A stretch of DNA of 23,811 nucleotides from a virus. Numbering within the stretch: position 1 is the first letter of the stretch; each line of letters starts with the position of its first letter. The DNA lies in the IMG/VR virus record IMGVR_UViG_3300045733_000118, positions 1-23,811 of that record; one strand, 5' to 3'. The notes below the pieces were generated by a model. It was not told the DNA's origin. It worked only from the letters and a program-made list of their open reading frames with translations, and searched no databases. Positions 15,498-21,516 of this stretch are shown here, one piece after another. The position numbers and the translations under genes were made by a program.

Positions 15498-15961
15498 GAT
15501 CGTATCTGTCCCGTCACTGTGATTGGGAATGGAAGAACAAGTTCCTTCATTACGGAAGCAGCAATGATCGCTTCCATTTCGGGCATCATCATTCTCGCCG
15601 GACGTTCAAGAAACTTGGCACTTGCTTGAGGCTGAGGATCCCAATACTTGCCACGCGGAGGCAACTTGCCACGTTGCTGCTTTCTGGGTTTTCCCTTGAG
15701 CTTCATTTGCACATACTCATGGACGTAAACTCCATAAAGTGCCGTGTAGCCAACCTTGACAACCGTGTTAAGTCCCTTTCCTTCCGCCCGTGTAAAAGCT
15801 GAATCTTTCAAAACACTGAACTCTACTGGGACCATGCCTTGACTCCTCTTTTGAAGAGCAACGCCCGCCTTCTTCAATCCTCTGGACACACCAGTCCCTA
15901 TCCTAGTTTCTGTTTCCAAAATTGCACTCAGCACGAAATTGATGCCAGAAATGCTACTCAT
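15494..15961 (-). CDS. HK97 gp10-like head-tail joining / tail completion protein
   Basis: A 155-aa basic protein with an N-terminal helical part (RGLKKAGVALQKRSQGMVP) and a central VGYTALYGVYVHEYVQMKLKGK, where the YGVYVHE motif is characteristic of the HK97 gp10/lambda Z-like family. A Lys/Arg-rich loop (KPRKQQRGKLPPRGK) and a helical C-terminus (FLERPARMMMPEMEAI) follow, the latter also typical of the family. The role is joining or completing the tail at the neck. ATGA overlaps occur at both ends, placing it in a tightly coupled run with the closure and terminator genes. Confidence 0.85.
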   Translation of the reverse strand: MSSISGINFVLSAILETETRIGTGVSRGLKKAGVALQKRSQGMVPVEFSVLKDSAFTRAEGKGLNTVVKVGYTALYGVYVHEYVQMKLKGKPRKQQRGKLPPRGKYWDPQPQASAKFLERPARMMMPEMEAIIAASVMKELVLPFPITVTGQIRS

Positions 15962-16296
15962 AGGTGGGCGATGTAGAGGGTTTCCGTCGCCTTGAGATTG
16001 GGGATTTGCTGAAACGATTTGATTTCAAAAGCACCGTCAAGCGTCTTGGGGTCATCCATGTTCGATTCCAGATCCCCCTTCTTCAATTTGTCCCCAACCG
16101 TCATCTCCCGGTCCACGTAAACAACCGCCTGCGAAAGCAAAATCTGGCCTTCCGTATTGCGATACTCCTCTTGCCGGTCATCCCATCGGCAGTCTATCTC
16201 AACCGGATCAGCGAAAACAAAAGCGCCACAATGGTCAGGCGCAAGTCTTGCCCACCAAACGGCAGTCTGTTTTCGCATTCTTCGGATAAGGCTCAT
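15958..16296 (-). CDS. Head-closure / head-tail adaptor protein
   Basis: A 112-aa protein opening MSLIRRMRKQTAVWWARL, with DPVEIDCRWDDRQEEYRNTEG, SQAVVYVDREMTVGD and IKSFQQIPNLKATETLYIAHL. This is the pattern of short beta-barrel head-completion proteins located between connector and gp10-like genes. The start is taken at ATG 16296 because it overlaps the preceding stop as ATGA; reading from 16341 would run 49 bases into the upstream gene. The family call is by pattern and position. Confidence 0.75.
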   Translation of the reverse strand: MSLIRRMRKQTAVWWARLAPDHCGAFVFADPVEIDCRWDDRQEEYRNTEGQILLSQAVVYVDREMTVGDKLKKGDLESNMDDPKTLDGAFEIKSFQQIPNLKATETLYIAHL

Positions 16297-16931
16297 GTCA
16301 GCGTAGAGAGAAAGTCTTGCACGGGGATCCTGGGAAAGCAATCCAGACGACTCTCATCCGTGACATTGAACACCTTCACTGGAGAATGAAAGAGGCTTTG
16401 CGCCATATCCCGCATCCCCCTCAAATGACGCTGGAAAGCAACCTCACTGGTAACTTGAGCACGATGACTGTGCCAATGAGATTTTGAAGCTACCAAAGCC
16501 ATGTCAAATCCAAGTAAATAGATTCGACTAGCTTTCAAGTGAACTGCCAAGGAAATTGCCGCCGCTCCGGTGGAATAGTGCCAAGCCAGATAGTTCCCAT
16601 CACCCATCCGATCAGCAGCACGCCCCAACTTCAACAGCCATGGCAATTGCATGGATTGTAAGGATGACGCGACACTGACAACTTTCCCCGTGAACAATTC
16701 CAGATCCCACTTGTTCTTTTGAAACCATGTTGCATCCCCGAAAATGCAAATCTTAACGATGTGGGGACCAATGCGGAAAGCGTCGTTGACTCCAATCACA
16801 TTTCGACCAGCCAACAAATCAAAATTGAATCCCTTTAGAGAAGCACCCCCACCAATAATGAAAGCATCCATTCCAGCCCATTCCCCATCAGGATCAATCC
16901 TTGGGAAATCCACAAATGGGACTGGTGCCAT
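16293..16931 (-). CDS. Rossmann-like DUF115 / GT42 sialyltransferase-like protein
   Basis: A 212-aa protein unlike a structural component. It has a nucleotide-binding-style N-terminus, AFIIGGGASLKGF (23-35), then NVIGVNDAF (44-52), CIFGDATWF (62-70), a central STGAAAISLAVHLKASRIYLLGFDM (120-144) and a His-rich HWHSH (152-156). The IIGxGxSL, TGxxA, IYLxGxD order recalls GT42 sialyltransferases and DUF115/MptE-like proteins, which bind nucleotide-activated substrates. Related genes occur in the head-tail regions of other phages with no assigned function. Possible roles include virion or host-surface glycosylation. It lies one base after the connector gene and overlaps the closure gene, so it is co-expressed with neck proteins. 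The fold call is moderate; the activity is a guess. Confidence 0.6.
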   Translation of the reverse strand: MAPVPFVDFPRIDPDGEWAGMDAFIIGGGASLKGFNFDLLAGRNVIGVNDAFRIGPHIVKICIFGDATWFQKNKWDLELFTGKVVSVASSLQSMQLPWLLKLGRAADRMGDGNYLAWHYSTGAAAISLAVHLKASRIYLLGFDMALVASKSHWHSHRAQVTSEVAFQRHLRGMRDMAQSLFHSPVKVFNVTDESRLDCFPRIPVQDFLSTLT

Positions 16932-16932
16932 G

Positions 16933-17313
16933 TTAAGTCTCCAACGCAGTTCCCAACCACGTCAACTTGACTGAAACTTTTCCTTTGGAAATGGCCTTCA
17001 ACGTTCCCGTGGTGTCCAACGTCATTGCCATCTGTCCGTAACGTGTGCTGGAAAGATTCAAAGCAACCGCACTTTGGTAAGTTGCTGCAACTGGACCCGC
17101 CCGCTCCGAAACGGGGGATGCAGATGGATCCCGCATGCAGTAGAAATGAGCAGCAAGCCACGTCTCAATGATGGTCAAAGCCGCACCATTTAGTAGATCC
17201 TTCTCGTCTATACTGTCCACTAAAAGCGAAGCGGCCCCGATGAAAGGATCGAGGCCGATTCGTACATCCACTTCGACTATCTCACCAACCAAGGTTGAAG
17301 TGGTTCTTGCCAT
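16933..17313 (-). CDS. Head-tail connector (adaptor) protein
   Basis: A 126-aa mainly helical protein with VRIGLDPFIGAASLLVDSI, an ETWLAAHFYCMRDP motif, SERAGPVAATYQSAVALNLSSTRYGQMAMTLD and a C-terminal KLTWLG. The WLAAHFY/YGQ.A..LD combination is recurrent in phage head-tail adaptor proteins encoded just after the capsid gene. It would bind beneath the portal. A 12-bp hairpin lies directly before its start, and no Shine-Dalgarno is visible. Confidence 0.78.
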   Translation of the reverse strand: MARTTSTLVGEIVEVDVRIGLDPFIGAASLLVDSIDEKDLLNGAALTIIETWLAAHFYCMRDPSASPVSERAGPVAATYQSAVALNLSSTRYGQMAMTLDTTGTLKAISKGKVSVKLTWLGTALET

Positions 17314-17325
17314 GGCTGGTTTTGA

Positions 17326-17354
17326 GATGTTCCCGGCCGAATGCCGGGAACATC
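17326..17354 (-). other. Intergenic hairpin before the connector gene
   Basis: Perfect 12-bp inverted repeat GATGTTCCCGGC (17326-17337) / GCCGGGAACATC (17343-17354) with a 5-base loop. It begins at the stop of the 77-aa gene and ends 12 bases before the connector ATG. There is no following T tract on either strand, so a processing, stabilising or partial-termination role is more likely than full termination. Confidence 0.7.
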
Positions 17355-17586
17355 ATTCGGTGGAAGGAGGTTCAGCGGGAGGCAATGGAGCATTCTTCTG
17401 CCCGCGCAAAGAACCACGACTTGCGGGCTTGGCCGGCTGAGGAGCAGTGGTGGAAGGCCCCATATCCTCAAACTTCCCGACGAACAGCTTGACAAGATCC
17501 GACTCGCTGACGATCACGTCACCCTTGACGTACTCCCGGCCACCCTCGTTGTGGGTTCCGGCAACCACTCTGTATCTTCGTGCCAT
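17353..17586 (-). CDS. Small head-module protein (77 aa)
   Basis: A basic N-terminal half (MARRYRVVAGTHNEGGREYVKGD) with a small beta domain pattern, VIVSESDLVKLFVGKFEDMG, then a Pro/Ala/Lys-rich disordered tail (APQPAKPASRGS). Short proteins with a GxHxEGGxxYxxGD opening are common between capsid and connector genes in phages; their function is unassigned. ATG 17586 was chosen because the family-like sequence begins there and the leader ends TTTAATATG like other late genes. It is flanked by hairpins on both sides. Confidence 0.75.
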   Translation of the reverse strand: MARRYRVVAGTHNEGGREYVKGDVIVSESDLVKLFVGKFEDMGPSTTAPQPAKPASRGSLRGQKNAPLPPAEPPSTE

Positions 17587-17611
17587 ATTAAATGAATCCA
17601 GTTGTTTGTTG

Positions 17612-17642
17612 AGTTGTGTGGCCGGATCACGACCACACAACT
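17612..17642 (-). other. Hairpin downstream of the major capsid gene
   Basis: Perfect 10-bp inverted repeat AGTTGTGTGG (17612-17621) / CCACACAACT (17633-17642) with an 11-base loop, 10 bases after the capsid stop. No T tract follows on the minus strand, so it may stabilise the capsid mRNA 3' end or reduce read-through rather than terminate. Confidence 0.65.
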
Positions 17643-17652
17643 GAAGTGAACC

Positions 17653-18714
17653 TTACGCGGCGGGACGTGCGTGGACGATGCCGGTGTTACCGTTGAAGTC
17701 AGCGCGGATCTGGGGAACCATGATCGCCATGACCTTGAAGTTGATCCGCATGCCGCCTTCGGTTTCCCACTGAAGCGTGGTGATGTCCATGCCGGTGACG
17801 AGACGAATCACGTCACTGGTCTGCTGAACAAGGATCATTTGGAACCCGGTGAGGAGATCCACAGTCCGAATGGCGGTAATCCCGCTGATTGACTCAAGAC
17901 GCTGGCGGAGGGAATTGTCACCCTTCTCAGCCGAGTAGTCATCGTCCATATACTGATCCCATGCCGGCGAGACGTAGAGCACCCAAGGACCGTAATGGAA
18001 CTTGGCCACCGAGAGGGCTCGCATCGCCAGAATTTCAGCGAGCATCGTCTGAGGAGTCCATGCGGGATTCGTTGGCGGGGTGAGATCCGTCTTGGTGATG
18101 CGGTTCGGGAAGTTGGTCAACCCGTAAACCGATCCACCCGCGTAATTCACCGTGGGTCCGATGCCGAGCACCAGTTTCTCCGCTTCCTCCGCGACGCGGC
18201 GAGCGGCGAGTTGTGCCGTGGTGACATCAATCGAGGCCCCGCTGTTACGCGAGGTGGCGACCTGACGGGCGCTGAAGAAGAAGTCCTTGTGAATAACCGG
18301 CAGGGGGAGGCTGGTCAGGTCATACTCAGGACGATCCGCTTCACTCTTGCGAGCCGGATCCATGCTGACGATCGCCGCCGTGATGTCACTGACAGCTTCC
18401 GTTTCCAGGACCGTCTTGCCCATCCCGTTCGGGATGTTGAAGGTGAGGCCGGCCGAACGCAAGTCAGCGACGACGCGGAGGCGTTCCTTGGCAGCGGCGA
18501 TAACAGCGGTGTCCAGTTCCACCCATTCCTGCTTCAGGAGAGTAGCCGTGGCGTTCATGGTAGGAACCGCGATGCGTTTCCCCTCATGATTGCGAGTGAT
18601 GTAAGACCGGCCATCCTTGCCGATCCATGGGCGGAGAGCCGCCATGTCGAAACCGTTACTCAGAAGAGTCGAAGCGACGCGCCCCTGAGCCTGTCCGTTG
18701 AGAATGAATTCCAT
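17653..18714 (-). CDS. Major capsid protein, HK97-fold, encapsulin (Linocin-M18)-like
   Basis: A 353-aa protein following protease and cement genes, the expected place for the capsid. The central part resembles encapsulin/Linocin-M18-type HK97-fold proteins: SLPLPVIHKDFFFSARQVATS (about 135-155), then TTAQLAARRVAEEAEKLVLG (an E-rich spine-helix-like segment), YGLTNFPNRI, and an A-domain-like GPWVLYVSPAWDQYMDDDYS. Late segments (LTGFQMILVQQTSDVIRLVTG, MRINFKVMAIMVPQIR) also fit. Multiple copies would form the icosahedral shell. There is no obvious N-terminal delta domain, consistent with a separate scaffold. The leader lacks a Shine-Dalgarno and ends TCAATATG. The capsid call is strong; the exact subfamily is less certain. 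Confidence 0.88.
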   Translation of the reverse strand: MEFILNGQAQGRVASTLLSNGFDMAALRPWIGKDGRSYITRNHEGKRIAVPTMNATATLLKQEWVELDTAVIAAAKERLRVVADLRSAGLTFNIPNGMGKTVLETEAVSDITAAIVSMDPARKSEADRPEYDLTSLPLPVIHKDFFFSARQVATSRNSGASIDVTTAQLAARRVAEEAEKLVLGIGPTVNYAGGSVYGLTNFPNRITKTDLTPPTNPAWTPQTMLAEILAMRALSVAKFHYGPWVLYVSPAWDQYMDDDYSAEKGDNSLRQRLESISGITAIRTVDLLTGFQMILVQQTSDVIRLVTGMDITTLQWETEGGMRINFKVMAIMVPQIRADFNGNTGIVHARPAA

Positions 18715-18753
18715 ATTGATCTTGTTAGTTGAGTGTGTTTGGACAGTGGTTTC

Positions 18754-19209
18754 TTACAGGATGCGGACGCGGATGCGAACCGCCGTGTTTTCGCCGGTAT
18801 CACTGTTGTCAACCGTTTCCAGCGGCACAGCCAGCCGGATGTCGGAAGATCCGGCGACTTGGAGCGTTCCATCGCCGTTGGAAGCGAGAAACTTGGAGGG
18901 ATCAGCGGACTCGCCGGCAGCAAGCCAAGCGTAAACCACATCACCAGTCTGTGCCATGACGATGAAAACGATGTCCGGGGTGTTCGCGCTGTCATTGACA
19001 GCGTAAGCGTCGTCAATCGTCTTGCCCTGCAACGCATCCTCCTGAGCGAAGGACTTTTCAGCCCATCCGCCAGCAGAGTTGTGTTTGATGACATCGCCAT
19101 CACTGTTGAGCTTCACCAGATGCCCGGGCTTGATAACCTCGGCAGCAAGTGCTTCCTCCATTCGGCCATCACCGATGAGGTAGATTCTCTTTGGGAGTTC
19201 AGTAGCCAT
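18754..19209 (-). CDS. Capsid cement / head decoration protein
   Basis: A 151-aa beta-rich protein just upstream of the capsid gene, as cement proteins often are. The pattern includes MATELPKRIYLIGDG, VIKPGHLVKLNSDGDVIKH, SFAQEDALQGKTIDDAY, a DVVYAWLAAGE strand and FLASNGDGTLQV. This resembles the decoration/structural-cement group, in which ALEDxLQGKTIDDAY is recurrent. It would bind the outer capsid surface and stabilise it. The leader is AT/C-rich without Shine-Dalgarno, ending CACAATATG. Confidence 0.82.
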   Translation of the reverse strand: MATELPKRIYLIGDGRMEEALAAEVIKPGHLVKLNSDGDVIKHNSAGGWAEKSFAQEDALQGKTIDDAYAVNDSANTPDIVFIVMAQTGDVVYAWLAAGESADPSKFLASNGDGTLQVAGSSDIRLAVPLETVDNSDTGENTAVRIRVRIL

Positions 19210-19246
19210 ATTGTGAATGAATTGATTTTTGTGGGTGACTGGCGAA

Positions 19247-19759
19247 TCAGGCTTTGGCGAAGTTCATCACCGGGACTTCCAACGCCTCTTCGACATCCGT
19301 GCCAGTGGGAACAGGAGCTTGGCCGGCATAGTTCGCCGTGGGACGTGCGCTTTCCGTGACAGCCATCTTCGCCATGTTCCGGAGGGTCTTCATCGACATG
19401 GCGTCCAGTTCTTCCTTGGTGAAGGCATTCTGCTTGTGCGCCATGATGGTCATAACCATCTTGTCCTTTTCCTCGTTGTGAACCGCGAGGCTGTTGCGAA
19501 GCACTTCCTGGATCTCAGGCGGGGCCTGATTGATGAAGTCAACCACGGTGATCTTGACGGGAGTTTGATTCGTGGCGGGCACGACTGCTTCGACCTTGGT
19601 GGCTTCGACTTTCGCCGGCTCCGTCTTGGGCGGAGTGAGTCCGTTTTGGACGATCTTCAACTGATCTTCCGTGAAAGCCATCAGCGCGGCACGATCAGAC
19701 TCTTTCCAGAGCGATTGCGTGTTGGAGATGATAGCATCCACCAGTTCTTTCTTGTTCAT
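19247..19759 (-). CDS. Probable separately initiated scaffold protein (internal start)
   Basis: The Met at residue 322 of the protease gene (ATG at 19757-19759) opens MNKKELVDAIISNTQSLW, which reads like a natural protein N-terminus. The preceding bases, CAACCAAACAAACAAAACACAGAT, are the same A/C-rich, G-poor type that precedes the capsid, cement and 77-aa genes, and end in GATATG. The 170-aa product would be a free scaffold, as Nu3 is in lambda. Evidence is leader similarity and analogy. Confidence 0.55.
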   Translation of the reverse strand: MNKKELVDAIISNTQSLWKESDRAALMAFTEDQLKIVQNGLTPPKTEPAKVEATKVEAVVPATNQTPVKITVVDFINQAPPEIQEVLRNSLAVHNEEKDKMVMTIMAHKQNAFTKEELDAMSMKTLRNMAKMAVTESARPTANYAGQAPVPTGTDVEEALEVPVMNFAKA

Positions 19760-20722
19760 ATCTGTGTTTTGTTTGTTTGGTTGGGATGGTGTCTGGTTGC
19801 CGACAAAGGTTCCTGAAGCGGTTCGATATTCGGTTACTCTCACAACTTCGGCCGGGGGTTCGTCACTCAGGACAATCCCAGTGTCCGAAGTCGTGTAACC
19901 CAATCTATACAGCTTTCCGCCGAACTCGTAAACAACGAAATTGGAATAGACATCCTGCACCCAAAGATAGGGAGCATCTTGGCCCTCTGCATTATTGCGC
20001 TTCCTGAGTGCTTCGCAAAGGCTCTGAGAGATGTTGGAATGGGACATCTCATTGTCCATGAGGCCAATCTTGCCAAGTGCCTTACGAAGTGCCGTGAAAA
20101 CTGAATTCGTTTTGCCTTTTTCTGTGTTCCGAAGAAATCCAGCCCCGTCCGCGATGGAGCAAGCCCCAATCTGGTCAGGAAGAAGTGCGAGATGATCGGG
20201 ACGATAGTTGCGAGCAACGCCAACGTAAGCCTCGCCTTTCCATTCTCCAGGAGTCGCGTCATTATCCACGAAAACACCGGTGGAAAGTTCCATCATCTCC
20301 TTCTTATCAACCGCCACCATGATGCGGTTATCAACAATATCAGCACGTCCCTTTTCAATCCAGGCTTCCGACTTGAGACGCCCACCTTCAAACTTGGTGT
20401 TGAGCATTACCCCAATCTTGCGACTGTTGATAATGAGTGGGTCACACGCCGAGATGCCCACACCATTCATCGTGGGATGGTAAACAACGATAGGTTTGTG
20501 ATTCCACACAACCGGCGTCTTGGAAAGTTCCTCTTGGGGGTAGAGAATCGGGCCTTCAGATCCGTTGTGAACGCCCTCCGTCAAAATCACCATCGGGACA
20601 ACCACGCATTCACGTCCCTCCAAAGTGTCAAATCGGCATGAGGTAGGAAGCAGATTACAAACAAATCTAGCTAGATGCCCTTCGGGATTTACCTCATTAC
20701 GAACCAAGACGGATCTTTTCAT
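19247..20722 (-). CDS. Prohead maturation protease (DUF2213-type) fused to scaffold-like domain
   Basis: A 491-aa protein. Residues 40-195 match the DUF2213 prohead-protease pattern: VVPMVILTEGVHNGSEG, YPQEELSKTPVVWNHKPIVVYHP, LSTGVFVD and YRPDHLALLPDQIGACS (Asp-His within the last). Residues 230-310 form a second domain (WVQDVYSNFVVYEFGGKLYRL). After a Gln/Asn/Thr linker, residues 322-491 look like a scaffold: helical, charged, with Pro/Glu/Ala-rich spacers and no Cys. Such proteases cleave scaffold and capsid during head maturation. The layout recalls lambda C/Nu3, where scaffold is the C-terminal part of the protease gene made from an internal start. Catalytic residues were not firmly assigned. 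Confidence 0.85.
   Translation of the reverse strand: MKRSVLVRNEVNPEGHLARFVCNLLPTSCRFDTLEGRECVVVPMVILTEGVHNGSEGPILYPQEELSKTPVVWNHKPIVVYHPTMNGVGISACDPLIINSRKIGVMLNTKFEGGRLKSEAWIEKGRADIVDNRIMVAVDKKEMMELSTGVFVDNDATPGEWKGEAYVGVARNYRPDHLALLPDQIGACSIADGAGFLRNTEKGKTNSVFTALRKALGKIGLMDNEMSHSNISQSLCEALRKRNNAEGQDAPYLWVQDVYSNFVVYEFGGKLYRLGYTTSDTGIVLSDEPPAEVVRVTEYRTASGTFVGNQTPSQPNKQNTDMNKKELVDAIISNTQSLWKESDRAALMAFTEDQLKIVQNGLTPPKTEPAKVEATKVEAVVPATNQTPVKITVVDFINQAPPEIQEVLRNSLAVHNEEKDKMVMTIMAHKQNAFTKEELDAMSMKTLRNMAKMAVTESARPTANYAGQAPVPTGTDVEEALEVPVMNFAKA
19760..19783 (-). promoter_or_regulatory. SD-less A/C-rich translation leader inside the protease gene
   Basis: On the minus strand this reads as a run of CAA/AAC triplets ending CAGAT before ATG, with almost no G. 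It encodes the low-complexity linker QPNKQNTD. It matches the style of leaders at the starts 15053, 17586, 18714 and 19209, all of which end in (A/G)ATATG. Confidence 0.45.
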
Positions 20723-20775
20723 TTGTCAATGGATAACTACGTGATGGTTGTGAAAAAGCAACAAGATTGTTCAAG

Positions 20776-21159
20776 TTACTGCTGCCACGGACGAATGAGC
20801 GACCATTGATGCGCGGTGAGATAACGTGTAGCGTAGGCCCAAACTGATGCGGCAATCCCCTCACTTTCCACGGATGCGGACAAGACGGATGCCACCCAAA
20901 TCGTTTCGTGCATGGTCAACCCACCAATGATTGCGGTGGCAACAAGAGCCACGTCATCTCCATCCGTGTAGGCACCAATCGTCCCAGTCAGCTTGTATTC
21001 TCCAGTCGCACTATTCGCAACCGTGACTGTCACCCCCGCGTCAATCACACCATTCTTCCAAATCTTGGCGGTAGGCAATGAGTCCGCATTTGCCGCACCC
21101 GCTGCGAAAGTGGCCGTGTGAAGGACTCCCGAAAATGATTCAGATGGTCGAAGGATCAT
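20776..21159 (-). CDS. Small beta-rich structural protein of unknown function (127 aa)
   Basis: Begins MILRPSESFSGVLHTATF and continues with AANADSLPTAKIWKNGV, VTVTVANSATGEYKLTGTIGAYTDGDDVALVATAIIGG, then a helix ending IAASVWAYATRYLTAHQ. The middle is a typical Ig-like/beta-sandwich pattern seen in phage appendage or adaptor proteins (DADSLPTA, NGV, ATGxY). The VWxYATRxLT ending is also frequent in such proteins. The role is probably an adaptor or decoration linked to the neighbouring large appendage. The start lies three bases after the previous stop; a 53-base gap with no clear signal separates it from the protease gene. Confidence 0.65.
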   Translation of the reverse strand: MILRPSESFSGVLHTATFAAGAANADSLPTAKIWKNGVIDAGVTVTVANSATGEYKLTGTIGAYTDGDDVALVATAIIGGLTMHETIWVASVLSASVESEGIAASVWAYATRYLTAHQWSLIRPWQQ

Positions 21160-21162
21160 AGA

Positions 21163-21507
21163 TTACTTTCCCGTGATAGTTACCGTTCCCACACTCTCAC
21201 CCAACTTCCCCAGTTGCAAATTAATCACTTCAATCTTGTCTTGAAGAATCGTCTTTTGATCGTTGAGGAATTCAACACTCCTGACCTTCTCCGTTGGGGT
21301 AGTTCCGGCTTCAATCGCCGCAAGCATTCCAGTAGCAGTGGGGATCTCATCCGCTTGAATGTCTGCTTGAGAACCACCGCTGACAACTTTTCCGTCAACA
21401 TCAAGCCACGAAAAGTAAATCTTTCCATCTCGTAGATTGATTTGCGTGACATCTGCCTGCGTAATTTCACTACGCAAGCCCAGTGGTTGTGTAAGTGCGA
21501 TAATCAT
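21163..21507 (-). CDS. Hypothetical structural protein (114 aa)
   Basis: No family recognised. The N-terminal half is beta-like (MIIALTQPLGLRSEIT, INLRDGKIYFSWLDVDGKVVSGG). The C-terminal half contains a helical segment (EKVRSVEFLNDQKTILQDKIEVINLQLGKLGE) that could form a short coiled coil, ending in VGTVTITGK. It sits between the large appendage and the 127-aa beta protein, so an attachment or trimerising linker role is possible. The leader ends ATTCATTTTATG without Shine-Dalgarno. Confidence 0.6.
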   Translation of the reverse strand: MIIALTQPLGLRSEITQADVTQINLRDGKIYFSWLDVDGKVVSGGSQADIQADEIPTATGMLAAIEAGTTPTEKVRSVEFLNDQKTILQDKIEVINLQLGKLGESVGTVTITGK

Positions 21508-21516
21508 AAAATGAAT

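Noticed and set aside
17995-18732. A 245-codon plus-strand open frame opposite the capsid gene
   Set aside because: Antisense to the major capsid gene, Arg/His-rich composition typical of a reverse-complement shadow, and no start signal.
20723-20775. Possible promoter in the gap before the protease gene (TTGAAC on the minus strand)
   Set aside because: No convincing -10 element at proper spacing and the region lies within a continuous operon.
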